Origin: Metaruminococcus_A sp900762715
Lineage (GTDB): Bacteria > Bacillota > Clostridia > Oscillospirales > Ruminococcaceae
NCBI GenBank assembly: GCA_048204295.1
Contig: DBFBLF010000082.1
Span: 1-29,717, forward strand
Length of the DNA: 29,717 nt
Direction of reading: 5' to 3'
A model generated the notes under the pieces. It was not told where the DNA came from, did not search any database, and saw only the letters and a list, made by a program, of their open reading frames with translations. A program made the position numbers and the translations under genes. Shown here in pieces: positions 1-7,523 of this stretch; position 1 is the first letter of the stretch; every line of letters starts with the position of its first letter.

Positions 1-112
1 AAATTAGAGTGGTAACCGAAATGGCGATGGATTCGACCCATTCCCAGATATCCCGTTTCAGGTTATACCCCTGTCCGCCCATTTCCGCGCCGAAAGCCAA
101 TTTTTCATCCAT
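1..112 (-). CDS. lepB: Signal peptidase I, N-terminal fragment (cut by window edge)
   Basis: Only the first 37 codons are present; the gene runs off the left edge. The reading frame starts at the ATG whose last base is at 110 and gives a short charged N-terminus followed by WEWVESIAISV at about residues 23-33. That pattern precedes the N-terminal membrane anchor in Firmicute type I signal peptidases, which cleave signal peptides from exported proteins on the outer face of the membrane. The catalytic Ser/Lys region is outside the window. Its position downstream of rplS on the same strand matches the common Firmicute rplS-lepB order and is a large part of the call. The ribosome binding site is weak (GGTGAT, about 8 nt upstream). 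The rplS terminator lies between the two genes, so lepB may have its own promoter in the 115-225 interval; I could not identify one. Confidence 0.7.
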   Translation of the reverse strand, partial: MDEKLAFGAEMGGQGYNLKRDIWEWVESIAISVTTLI

Positions 113-226
113 ATAATCACCGTCCGCTGTCTTTTAAAAACCGGCTTTTAACCGCCGCTCTCTTCATATATATTAACATTCTACCCTATTCCATGCACGG
201 ATGCAAGAAGAGCCCTAAAAATTTGT

Positions 227-262
227 ATAATAAAAGGGCGCCGTTCGGCGCCCTTTTATTAT
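227..262 (-). terminator. rplS intrinsic terminator
   Basis: A perfect 16-bp stem (arms 227-242 and 247-262) with a 4-nt GAAC loop in the minus-strand RNA. The GC-rich GGGCGCC core is followed by UUUUAUUAU. The ascending arm begins right at the rplS stop codon (259-261), so the gene ends inside its terminator. Confidence 0.9.
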
Positions 263-603
263 CTAATTTTTTCTTTAACCTTTGCAGCCTTACCAACGCG
301 GTCACGCAGGTAGTAAAGCTTCGCACGGCGTACACGGCCGCTTCTGATGAGTTCAACCTTCTCAACATGGGGGGAATGAACCGGAAAAACCCTTTCAATT
401 CCCACGCCGTGAGCAACGCGGCGAACGGTAAAAGTTTCATTGATGCCAGCGTGTTTTTTGGCGATAATGGTGCCTTCAAACATCTGGATTCTCTCTTTTT
501 CGCCCTCTTTGATTTTAACCGAAACCCGTACGGTATCACCGATGTTCAGTTCCGGAACCTCAGTTTTCATACTGGGCTGGCTGATTAATTTCAATGCGTC
601 CAT
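259..603 (-). CDS. rplS: 50S ribosomal protein L19
   Basis: This is ribosomal protein L19, a component of the large subunit at the interface with the 30S subunit. The 114-aa length is the normal size for bL19. The sequence carries the family hallmarks: the acidic PELNIGDTVRVSVKIKEG stretch at about residues 17-34, the RIQMFEGTIIAKK segment, TFTVRRVAHGVGIERVFP, and the basic end RRAKLYYLRDRVGKAAKVKEK. The start codon at 601-603 is preceded by a strong AGGAGG (610-615). It is a single-gene transcript here: its own promoter lies at 765-793 with a roughly 155-nt leader, and a strong terminator follows. The gene is therefore uncoupled from the rimM-trmD genes that precede it in many Firmicutes; lepB follows downstream. 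Confidence 0.98.
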   Translation of the reverse strand: MDALKLISQPSMKTEVPELNIGDTVRVSVKIKEGEKERIQMFEGTIIAKKHAGINETFTVRRVAHGVGIERVFPVHSPHVEKVELIRSGRVRRAKLYYLRDRVGKAAKVKEKIR

Positions 604-758
604 TTTCTTCCTCCTGATTTTCAGATATTCATACCCAAAAACCGCGGCTGCGTTCGCCGGGCTGGCAGAGGACTATCCGCTTTAATGACTCGAATAGAAT
701 CTATCGGGCATTAACCCCCATCACCCCGAACAGGCCAGAATGACGGATATTAAAATGC
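604..758 (-). promoter_or_regulatory. Structured 5' leader of rplS (candidate L19 autoregulatory leader)
   Basis: About 155 nt separate the predicted transcription start (near 758) from the rplS ATG. Nested inverted repeats are visible: UAUCCG (plus-strand 744-749) can pair with CGGAUA (674-679), and inside it UUAAUG (709-714) can pair with CAUUAA (682-687) around a GAUAG/CUAUU hairpin. A UCCUC stretch (668-672) can pair with GAGGA of the Shine-Dalgarno (609-613), a plausible way to hide the ribosome binding site. Firmicute L19 genes are known to have a leader RNA that L19 is thought to bind. I have not tested this sequence against that model, so the match is inference. Confidence 0.45.
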
Positions 759-764
759 TAATCT

Positions 765-793
765 ATGATACCACAACAAAAGACAAAATGCAA
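765..793 (-). promoter_or_regulatory. Sigma-A promoter of rplS
   Basis: Minus-strand -35 TTGCAT (788-793) and -10 TATCAT (765-770) are separated by exactly 17 nt. Transcription would start near 758. Confidence 0.75.
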
Positions 794-806
794 GCCTTTT
801 CTTTTT

Positions 807-853
807 AAAAAACGAATGTGCCTGTACGCTTTGTTCCAACGCATTCTTGGAAC
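807..853 (-). terminator. Possible terminator of the murD-M42-PLP enzyme operon
   Basis: In the minus-strand RNA a 7-bp hairpin (GUUCCAA/UUGGAAC, 847-853 with 833-839) is followed by a second possible pairing (GAAUG with CAUUC, 842-846 with 814-818) and then six U residues (807-812). The two pairings exclude each other and the hairpin next to the U tract is weak. This is a tentative end of the operon, placed just upstream of the rplS promoter. Confidence 0.4.
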
Positions 854-899
854 CATAAGCAAAACGCAGGAGCGGCCATGCTGACAGGCGCTTAGCAGT

Positions 900-2165
900 T
901 TACAAATCCAGCAGTCCTTTTTCAAACATCGACTGAGCAGCAAGCAAAATGCCCGTTTTCCCGGTCTGGTAGGTGAGCCCGCCCTGCAGCCAGACAGCGT
1001 AAGGCTCCTTGAGGGGAGCGTCAGCCGACAATTCAATAGAAGCCCCTCCTGTAAAAGCGCCCGCCGCCATAATGACCTTGCTGTCGTAGCCGGGCATATC
1101 CCACGGCTCCGGCGATACGAAAGCGTCGACCGGCGACCCGCTCTGGATTCCCTGGCAGAAAGCGACCAGCTTTTGAGCGTCACCCAAACGGAGGGCCGCG
1201 ATAATATCGGTCCGCGGCTCGTCATAGCGAGGATAAGCGGAAAAGCCAAGCTGTTCAAACAGGCAGGTGGCAAAGACAGACGTTTTCACCGCGCCTGCAA
1301 CAACGCCCGGCGCCCAGAACAACCCCATATACATCGGGCGGCTCTGGTTCAGGGTACAGCCAACTTCTTTCCCCATCCCGACACAGGTCAGGCGGTAAGA
1401 GCACTGCTCCACCAAATTTTTTCGCCCCGCTATGTAGCCGCCGGTCTGGGCAATGCCGCCACCCGGATTTTTAATGAGAGAACCTATAATAAGGTCCGCA
1501 CCGGCCTGGGTTGGCTCCAGCTTTTCAACAAATTCCCCATAGCAGTTATCCACCATGATAACCGCGGCCGGATTGACCTGCCGAACTGTTTTCGCCAGTT
1601 TTCCTATCACATCAACGGAGAAGGAAGGACGAAGCGAGTAACCCCGGGAACGCTGCAGGTAGACAACCTTTGCCTCTTTGACCGCTTCGGGAACAGCGTC
1701 AAAATCAATCTCCCCGGCCGCCGTCAGCGCGACTTCCTTATACTTTACGCCGAAATCGCGGAGAGAACCGTTCCCTTCGCCCCGCAGGCCGATAACCTCT
1801 TCCAAAGTGTCGTAGGGTTTTCCAGTAACAGACACCATAGTATCCCCCGTCCGGAGCACGCCGAAGAGGGCGACCGAAAGGGCGTGGGTTCCCGAGACAA
1901 AGTTGTGGCGCACCAAGGCGTCCTCCGCGCCAAACACCTGGGCGTAGACAGCGTCCAGAACATCACGGCCCAAATCCCCGTAGCCATAGCCGGTGCTGCC
2001 GTTGAAATGAATTTCGCTGACCCGGTTGTCCAAAAACGCCCTGAGAACCTTTTCCTCGTTATAGGCACGTACTTCTTCCACCCGCGCAAAAGGGGCTGCG
2101 CAAAGCGCTTCCACTTTTTTGGAAAGAGCTTCCAACCGAGAGTCTATCTGAAAAAATTCTGACAT
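900..2165 (-). CDS. PLP-dependent methionine gamma-lyase family protein (aluminium-resistance type)
   Basis: A fold-type I PLP enzyme of 421 aa, the usual length for the Met_gamma_lyase family (PF06838, often labelled aluminium resistance protein). Visible features are the FNGSTGYGYGDLGRD segment near residue 54, a cofactor-region aspartate in IMVDNCYGEF (D206), and the probable Schiff-base lysine K232 in SLIKNPGGGIAQTGGYIAG. The family resembles cystathionine and methionine gamma-lyases and probably splits carbon-sulfur bonds of amino acids, but the physiological substrate is not settled. It is the last gene of the murD operon, 11 bp after the second M42 peptidase, with AGGAG ahead of the ATG. 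Co-transcription with two aminopeptidases suggests a role in using amino acids released from peptides; that is inference. Confidence 0.9.
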   Translation of the reverse strand: MSEFFQIDSRLEALSKKVEALCAAPFARVEEVRAYNEEKVLRAFLDNRVSEIHFNGSTGYGYGDLGRDVLDAVYAQVFGAEDALVRHNFVSGTHALSVALFGVLRTGDTMVSVTGKPYDTLEEVIGLRGEGNGSLRDFGVKYKEVALTAAGEIDFDAVPEAVKEAKVVYLQRSRGYSLRPSFSVDVIGKLAKTVRQVNPAAVIMVDNCYGEFVEKLEPTQAGADLIIGSLIKNPGGGIAQTGGYIAGRKNLVEQCSYRLTCVGMGKEVGCTLNQSRPMYMGLFWAPGVVAGAVKTSVFATCLFEQLGFSAYPRYDEPRTDIIAALRLGDAQKLVAFCQGIQSGSPVDAFVSPEPWDMPGYDSKVIMAAGAFTGGASIELSADAPLKEPYAVWLQGGLTYQTGKTGILLAAQSMFEKGLLDL

Positions 2166-2176
2166 TTTATTTTCTC

Positions 2177-3205
2177 CTATTCGTCTTTTCCACCCGCAAA
2201 ATCCCTGACCAGCAATTTTACCAGATCAGCCATATGGAGCAGGTCGCTTTCCTTCACCACACAAACAGGCGAGTGGATATACCGGCAGGGTGCGGAGACC
2301 GCCAGCGTACGCACGCCTCCGCGGGAAACATGGATTGCGCCCGCGTCGTTTCCGCCTGCAATCATCGTCTTGGTCTGGCATGGAATCCCGTTTTCTTCTG
2401 CAAGTGAAAAAGCTTTTTTGTACAGCCCGTTATCGTAGGAGGTGGAACGGTCCATAAAAGAAACCACCGGACCCCCGCCCAATTTGCAAACCTGTTTTTC
2501 GCCGCTCACGTCCGGCAGATCGGCGGCAGTCGTTGCCTCCAGCACAAGGGCGGTTTCCGGATCAACCGTATAGCTGGCCGTCCGGGCGCCGCGCAGCCCG
2601 ACTTCCTCTTGAACGACAAAGGTAAAAACAGCGTCATATTCCAACTCGCTCCGAATCAGTTCAATCATCATTGCGCAGCCAATCCGGTCATCCAGCGCCT
2701 TTCCACGAATCAAACCGCTTCCAAAAGGCTTATACAAGGGCTGAAATGAAACGCGGTCGCCCAGTGCAACATGGCTCAAAGCGTCTTCCTTATCTTTCGC
2801 ACCGATGTCGATATACAGGCTGTCCATCGGCACAGCGGTCTCCCGCTCATCGGCCGACTGCATATGCACCGCCTTGGTGCCGATTACACCGGTAAGCTTT
2901 CCAGGGCCGACCTGCACCGAACGCCCCAAAACCACCCGGGCGTCAACTCCACCGACTGACGAAAAAAGCAGCAATCCCGCCTCGTTGACACCGATCACAA
3001 TAAAACCGACTTCATCCATATGGGCGGAAACAAGCAGCTTTTTCACGGCGCGCTTTTTCCCTCGTTTTGCAGCAATAATACCCCCGAGCGGATCAACCCG
3101 CCAATCACAGAAGCCGTCTATTTTATCGATGATATACTCACGCACCGCGTCCTCGTTTCCAGAAACGCCGGAAAGCAGGCAGAGTTCTTCCAATAGTTTA
3201 AGCAT
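2177..3205 (-). CDS. M42 family metallopeptidase (second of tandem pair)
   Basis: An M42 (glutamyl/deblocking aminopeptidase, formerly endoglucanase M) dinuclear metallo-aminopeptidase, probably assembling as a large cytosolic tetrahedral particle that trims short peptides. Using the ATG at 3203-3205 it has 342 aa. The metal ligands and catalytic residues are all in place: H62 and D64 in SAHMDEVG, D172 in KALDDR, catalytic E200 and E201 in QEEVGLRG, E224 in LVLEATTA, and H311 in RYIHSP. The reading frame can also start at a GTG (3212-3214), but AGGTGG lies 5 nt before the ATG, so I prefer the ATG. The start overlaps the end of the upstream M42 gene, implying translational coupling. The fifth ligand is Glu here and Asp in the partner (D227), so the two copies are diverged paralogues, perhaps forming hetero-complexes or having different N-terminal preferences. 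Confidence 0.92.
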   Translation of the reverse strand: MLKLLEELCLLSGVSGNEDAVREYIIDKIDGFCDWRVDPLGGIIAAKRGKKRAVKKLLVSAHMDEVGFIVIGVNEAGLLLFSSVGGVDARVVLGRSVQVGPGKLTGVIGTKAVHMQSADERETAVPMDSLYIDIGAKDKEDALSHVALGDRVSFQPLYKPFGSGLIRGKALDDRIGCAMMIELIRSELEYDAVFTFVVQEEVGLRGARTASYTVDPETALVLEATTAADLPDVSGEKQVCKLGGGPVVSFMDRSTSYDNGLYKKAFSLAEENGIPCQTKTMIAGGNDAGAIHVSRGGVRTLAVSAPCRYIHSPVCVVKESDLLHMADLVKLLVRDFAGGKDE

Positions 3206-4223
3206 CTTCTCCACCTGCCTTTTTCACAAATTCCGCCATCAAACGGGCAGTGGCCTCCACATCCGCCGGGTCAATGGTTTCAATAGGTGTATGCATGTAC
3301 CTCAGCGGAATGGAAAGCAGCCCGCATTTTACTCCGCCGCGGGACACTGTAATGCTGTCTGCGTTGGTAGAGGTCAGGCCACCCATTACCTCCAGCTGGT
3401 AAGGGATTTCTTTTTCTTGAGCAAGGGCTGTCAAAGCATCGCTCACGCCTTTATCTAGGGTTGGCGAAATCCCGATCATTGTTCCCCCGCCCAGCTTGCC
3501 GCATTTATGCTCCGGCGCGTCCGGCGTATGAGCAAAGCTCACGTCGACCGCTACGGCCAAATCCGGCTCTACGGTGTAAGAGGCGGTTTTCGCCCCCAGG
3601 CAGCCCAGTTCCTCCTGGCAGGTAAAAGTGACCGCCAGTCCGCAGGAAAGCGGCTCGTTTTTTAACAGTTCCAGGGCGCGCAAAACCGCCGCCACCCCTG
3701 CCCGGTCATCCAACGCCTTGGAACAGACCCGCCCGCCGAGGAGTTTGTGAAAACCGGATTTCAAAATGATCCTGTCGCCAAGGCTCACCCTTTTTCTTAG
3801 CTCCTCAGAGGTATAGCCGGTGTCAATCCACAGGTCGTCAACCTTCGGCACTTTCTTTTCTTCCTCGGCACTCAGCAGATGGGGCGGCTTGGACGCGATA
3901 ACCCCTTCCACCGGCTCTTCAGCGAGGATGACCACCTCCTGCGCAATCAGCAGACGGCGGTCCACGCCGCCCACTGCCCCAGCCTTTAAAAAGCCGTTGT
4001 CACCCAGCCAGGTGACAATGAGACCAATTTCATCCAGATGCGCGTCAAGCAGTACCAACGGGCTGCCCTGTTTTATGACTGCGGTGACGCTGCCCATCGG
4101 ATCAACCGCGACACTTTCTGCATATCGTTTCAGTTCGGCACAAGCGGTTTCCGCGGCGGCGGTTTCCCGCCCCGCCACACCCCTGCTTTGAGCCAGGCGT
4201 TCCAACAATTCAATCGTATCCAT
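3198..4223 (-). CDS. M42 family metallopeptidase (first of tandem pair)
   Basis: A 341-aa M42 aminopeptidase with the complete site: H62 and D64 in DAHLDEIG, D172 in KALDDR, E204 and E205 in CQEELGCLG, D227 in AVDVSF, and H311 in RYMHTP. M42 enzymes remove N-terminal residues from peptides in the cytosol using two zinc or cobalt ions. The gene follows murD by 18 bp with GGAG before the ATG, and its last codons overlap the start of the second M42 gene. The closely matching spacing of the catalytic residues in the two copies points to an old tandem duplication. Which peptides each one prefers cannot be read from the sequence. Confidence 0.92.
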   Translation of the reverse strand: MDTIELLERLAQSRGVAGRETAAAETACAELKRYAESVAVDPMGSVTAVIKQGSPLVLLDAHLDEIGLIVTWLGDNGFLKAGAVGGVDRRLLIAQEVVILAEEPVEGVIASKPPHLLSAEEEKKVPKVDDLWIDTGYTSEELRKRVSLGDRIILKSGFHKLLGGRVCSKALDDRAGVAAVLRALELLKNEPLSCGLAVTFTCQEELGCLGAKTASYTVEPDLAVAVDVSFAHTPDAPEHKCGKLGGGTMIGISPTLDKGVSDALTALAQEKEIPYQLEVMGGLTSTNADSITVSRGGVKCGLLSIPLRYMHTPIETIDPADVEATARLMAEFVKKAGGEDA

Positions 4224-4241
4224 AATTTTCTCCGTTACTTG

Positions 4242-5630
4242 TTAAAGTGCGTTTACAAGGTTTTTATAGTGGATTCCCCGCGCCTCAAAATTCGGGTACA
4301 TGTCAAAACTCGCGCAGGCGGGCGACAGGGTGACAATGTCCCCCTCTTTTGCAATTTTACGGGCCGTTTCCACCGCCGCCTCCATAGAGGGAACCTCTAT
4401 AATTTCAAGTTCGTTCGGGTCGTAACCCTCACAGCCTGTGACAGCCGCCTTGATTTTCAGGGCGGTCACCCCCATCAGGATCAACACCTTCGCCCGTTCA
4501 ATTAAGACCGGAGCAAGAGGCTCAAAGGGGATTTTTTTGTCATACCCGCCTGCGAGGACAATTAGCTTCTGGTCAAAAGAATTGAGCCCGGCAATTGTCC
4601 GGGTAGGACTGGTGGCAATTGAATCGTTGTAATACTTTACACCGTCGAGCATCCGCACAAATTCAATCCGATGCTCTACCCCGCCGAAAGTTTCGGCAAC
4701 TTTTACAACGGTCTCCACTGAAACCTCGCTCGCAACAGCGCTGATGGCGGCAAGGTAATTTTCAACGTTGTGGATTCCCGGCAGACGGATTTGATCCTTG
4801 TGCATCACACGGGTAATTTCGCCGTTGTTCACCAGGTTGACGGTACCGTCCTCTGCAAGAAAGGCGCCGTTTTGCGGAATAACTTTCCGGGAAAACCAGT
4901 TCAAAGAGCCGCGGACCAACTTTTCCATACCGTGCGTGATGTCATTGTCGGCATTGAGCACCGTTTTGGAAAAGGCATTTTGATGAAGAATCAGGTTTTT
5001 TTTGGCGTCGATATATTCCTCCATGTCCTTGTGGACGTCCAAGTGATTGGGGGCCACGTTGGTAATAACCGCCACGTCGGGCGATTTACGCATCGAGATG
5101 AGCTGGAAACTTGAAAGTTCTACCACCGCCGCATCGTTTTCTCCGATTTCTTCGATCCGTGGAAGGAGCGCTTTTCCAATATTTCCGCCAAGCCAGACCT
5201 TTTTCCCTTCCGCTCCCAGCAACTCGCTGATAAGGGTTGTCGTGGTCGTTTTTCCGTCCGACCCGGTGACCGCATATATTTTGCAGGGACAGAGGTCGAA
5301 GAATACCTCCATCTCAGAAGTGACTACCTTTTGAAGCTCTCTCGCCTTGGCAAGAGCTGGGGAATAGTAATACATTCCCGGCGTGCGGAAGATGACGTCC
5401 CCTTCAAAAATACCGTCAAGGTAACCCTCTCCCAGGCAAAATTTCACTCCAAGCTTTTCAAGCTCGCCGTAAGTATCCCCGAGCGCGCAGGCGTCCCGCT
5501 TGTCACACAAGGTCACGTCTATCCCTTTCCGGCGGAAAAGGCCAATCAGCTCCCTGTGGCTGACTCCCGCGCCGATGAATACCACCTTTTTGGTTTTCAT
5601 CTCCGCAAAAAAGCGCTCTGTCTTTGTCAT
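4242..5630 (-). CDS. murD: UDP-N-acetylmuramoyl-L-alanine--D-glutamate ligase
   Basis: MurD adds D-glutamate to UDP-MurNAc-L-Ala in the cytosolic stage of peptidoglycan synthesis, using ATP. The 462-aa length is normal. It has the N-terminal UDP-binding Rossmann-like region (VVFIGAGVSHREL near residue 17), the Mur ligase P-loop GSDGKTTTT at 123-131, the central NVAPNHLDVH segment, and the C-terminal VEHRIEFV and YYNDSIATSPTRT motifs. It is not in a dcw cell-wall cluster here but leads an operon with two M42 peptidases and a PLP enzyme. A GGGGG stretch about 10 nt upstream is the ribosome binding site. The leader contains two tandem hairpins, one shaped like an intrinsic terminator, so expression may be attenuated. 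Confidence 0.96.
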   Translation of the reverse strand: MTKTERFFAEMKTKKVVFIGAGVSHRELIGLFRRKGIDVTLCDKRDACALGDTYGELEKLGVKFCLGEGYLDGIFEGDVIFRTPGMYYYSPALAKARELQKVVTSEMEVFFDLCPCKIYAVTGSDGKTTTTTLISELLGAEGKKVWLGGNIGKALLPRIEEIGENDAAVVELSSFQLISMRKSPDVAVITNVAPNHLDVHKDMEEYIDAKKNLILHQNAFSKTVLNADNDITHGMEKLVRGSLNWFSRKVIPQNGAFLAEDGTVNLVNNGEITRVMHKDQIRLPGIHNVENYLAAISAVASEVSVETVVKVAETFGGVEHRIEFVRMLDGVKYYNDSIATSPTRTIAGLNSFDQKLIVLAGGYDKKIPFEPLAPVLIERAKVLILMGVTALKIKAAVTGCEGYDPNELEIIEVPSMEAAVETARKIAKEGDIVTLSPACASFDMYPNFEARGIHYKNLVNAL

Positions 5631-5652
5631 GGTGAAACGCCCCCAAATATAT

Positions 5653-5735
5653 AAAATAAAACAATAAAACGGGCCGGGCTGTCTCCGACTGCAAGCAGAA
5701 GTCCGGAAGCCCTGCCGGATTTTCCAAAATCCAGC
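5653..5735 (-). promoter_or_regulatory. Tandem hairpins with terminator-like element in the murD leader
   Basis: In the minus-strand RNA the first hairpin is a 10-bp stem with one G-U pair (arms 5726-5735 and 5714-5723). The second is built from GGGCU/AGCCC (5708-5712 with 5676-5680) enclosing a 7-bp bulged stem (UCCGGACU with AGUCGGA). It is followed by a U-rich run of about 18 nt (5653-5670). The U-rich run ends only some 20 nt before the murD ATG, leaving no room for a promoter after it. It could be the terminator of the ABC/radical SAM operon, an attenuator of murD, or both. Confidence 0.55.
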
Positions 5736-5766
5736 GCCTACTTTAGTCTATGAAATTTATAATAAC

Positions 5767-5795
5767 GTTAAACACCTTTACAGGTACCGGTTCAA
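5767..5795 (-). promoter_or_regulatory. Candidate murD promoter
   Basis: Minus-strand TTGAAC (5790-5795) and TTTAAC (5767-5772) are spaced by 17 nt; each matches consensus at four of six positions. It sits between the end of the radical SAM gene and the leader hairpins. Weak support. Confidence 0.3.
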
Positions 5796-5801
5796 ATTTT
5801 A

Positions 5802-6776
5802 TCACAGAATTTTCGGCAGTTCAAGCCGCCCTGCCGCCAAAGCGCAGCGGCTACCCTGAAAGCTTTCCCTGCGGACAAACTCTTTATCGATCGCTGCAAG
5901 CACCTCCCGCTTCCGCAGAGTCCAAAGCGGGGCGATCACCCGGTCTTTCGGTCCGTCGCCCGTAATCCGTTCCACCACAGTTTCGGGCGCGAACTTCTCT
6001 AGCTGGTCGCAGACCAGCGCGGCGTATTCCTCTAATTCAGGCAGCTGATAAGGAAATTTTCCATATTCTTCCGCAAGCTTTGTCCCCTTTAGGATGTGCA
6101 GCATGTGAATTTTTATCCCCCAGGGAGAGAGAGCCGCCACCTGCTCTGCGGTTTCAAGCATCATCTCCCGGGTTTCACCTGGCAGTCCGTTGATCAGGTG
6201 GACACAGGCGCGGATCCCCCGCTCCGTCAGCGCGGAATACCCTTTCAGGAATTCCGCAAAGCTGTGGCAGCGGTTAATTCGTTCCGCCGTCCGGTCATGG
6301 ACAGTCTGCAGCCCAAGCTCCACCGTTAAAAAGGTGCGGCGGTTCAGTTCCTCCAGCAGGTCCAGAACACCGGGCGGCAGAAGGTCGGGGCGGGTGGCAA
6401 CACAAAGCCCCTTCACCCCGTCAAACGAAATGGCTTCCTCAAACAGGGAACGCAGACGCGAAACAGGCGCATACGTATTGCTATGCGCCTGAAAATATGC
6501 AAAATATTGGGCGAAAGGCCATTTGCGAGACAGGGTTCTCTTCCCGTCTTCAAACTGCTCCGCGAGCGTACCGCCTTTTCCGGCAAACTCCCCCGCGCCC
6601 CTGCTGCCGCAGTAGGTACAGCCGCCGGTTCCTTTGCTCCCATCGAGATTCGGACAGGTAAAGCCGGCATCCAGTGGAATTTTAACCACCTTGTGCCCGA
6701 AAAGTCTTTTCATTTCGTAATCAAAGGTGTGGTAGCGCTTATTGTCGCACGAAAAACAAAACGGATTTTTCCCCAT
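5802..6776 (-). CDS. TIGR01212 family radical SAM protein (YtqA/YhcC type)
   Basis: A radical SAM enzyme of 324 aa. With the ATG at 6774-6776, the cluster cysteines are C41, C53 and C56 (C-x11-C-x2-C), a spacing typical of the YhcC/YtqA group rather than the classic CxxxCxxC. The start NKRYHTFDYEMKRLFG followed by KIPLDAGFTCPNLDG is characteristic of TIGR01212. A 4Fe-4S cluster on these cysteines would cleave S-adenosylmethionine; the substrate of this family is not established to my knowledge. The gene is coupled to the upstream ABC ATPase: the ATPase stop TGA shares its last base with the ATG, and a GTG one codon earlier (6777-6779) is an alternative start. The link with amino acid import may be only transcriptional. 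Confidence 0.88.
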   Translation of the reverse strand: MGKNPFCFSCDNKRYHTFDYEMKRLFGHKVVKIPLDAGFTCPNLDGSKGTGGCTYCGSRGAGEFAGKGGTLAEQFEDGKRTLSRKWPFAQYFAYFQAHSNTYAPVSRLRSLFEEAISFDGVKGLCVATRPDLLPPGVLDLLEELNRRTFLTVELGLQTVHDRTAERINRCHSFAEFLKGYSALTERGIRACVHLINGLPGETREMMLETAEQVAALSPWGIKIHMLHILKGTKLAEEYGKFPYQLPELEEYAALVCDQLEKFAPETVVERITGDGPKDRVIAPLWTLRKREVLAAIDKEFVRRESFQGSRCALAAGRLELPKIL

Positions 6777-7519
6777 CACAACGTACTTCTCAAGAATTCC
6801 GCTGTCCGCGGATATTTGGGATGGTTAAAAATTTCATCCGGCGTTCCCGCTTCCAAAATTTTTCCGCCGTCCATGAAAATAACTTTATTTGCGACCTCTC
6901 GCGCAAAGGCCATTTCATGGGTCACCACAACCATGGTCATATGCTCCTCCGCGAGCTTTTTCATAACGGAGAGAACCTCCCCGGTCAGTTCGGGGTCGAG
7001 AGCGGAGGTGGGTTCGTCAAAAAGCATGATATCGGGGTTAAGCATCAAGGCGCGGGCAATTGCCACCCGCTGTTTCTGCCCGCCGGAGAGCTGTGAGGGA
7101 TAAGCGTCAATCTTATCAGAAAGGCCAACCTTTTGCAGCATTTCCTCACACTGGGTGGAAAGCTCCTTTTTGTCTGCTTTCTGTGTCAGGCGGACCGGCA
7201 TTTCGAGGTTTGTCCGCACGCTGAGGTGCGGGAAAAGGTTGAACTGCTGGAAGACCATCCCCATTTTTGAGGTGATCTGCTTTATTTCCTTTTTAGCCGG
7301 GTATTTTCCATCCTTAACAAGGTACCGGTTCTCAATGGCAATACTCCCACCGCCCACCGTTTCCAAGTTGATGAGACAGCGGAGCATGGTGCTTTTTCCA
7401 GAGCCGGATGAACCGATGACCGCGACGACGTCGCCCTTTTCCACCGTGAAAGAAACATCTTTCAGAACTTCCAATTTTCCAAAAGATTTCTGCATCCCGC
7501 TGATTTCTATAAAAGCCAT
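6776..7519 (-). CDS. Amino acid ABC transporter ATP-binding protein
   Basis: The ATPase of a polar amino acid importer (GlnQ/HisP class), 247 aa from the ATG at 7517-7519. Walker A is GSSGSGKS (36-43), the Q-loop lies in VFQQFNLFPHLSV (89-101), the signature is LSGGQ (144-148), Walker B runs from 164 to 169 (IMLFDE), and a D-loop and the switch histidine in VTHEM follow. A longer frame extends 13 codons upstream, but it would overlap the permease end. The permease stop is just 4 bp upstream of the chosen ATG and GGGAG stands about 10 nt before it, so the shorter form is preferred. It would couple ATP hydrolysis to transport through the adjacent permease. Confidence 0.95.
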   Translation of the reverse strand: MAFIEISGMQKSFGKLEVLKDVSFTVEKGDVVAVIGSSGSGKSTMLRCLINLETVGGGSIAIENRYLVKDGKYPAKKEIKQITSKMGMVFQQFNLFPHLSVRTNLEMPVRLTQKADKKELSTQCEEMLQKVGLSDKIDAYPSQLSGGQKQRVAIARALMLNPDIMLFDEPTSALDPELTGEVLSVMKKLAEEHMTMVVVTHEMAFAREVANKVIFMDGGKILEAGTPDEIFNHPKYPRTAEFLRSTL

Positions 7520-7523
7520 TCCG

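Noticed and set aside
193..588. Plus-strand open frame opposite rplS
   Set aside because: Antisense to a ribosomal protein gene and it reads through the rplS terminator hairpin.
1173..2162. Plus-strand open frame of 329 codons opposite the PLP enzyme gene
   Set aside because: Antisense shadow of a clear PF06838 gene; no start signal and no recognisable motif.
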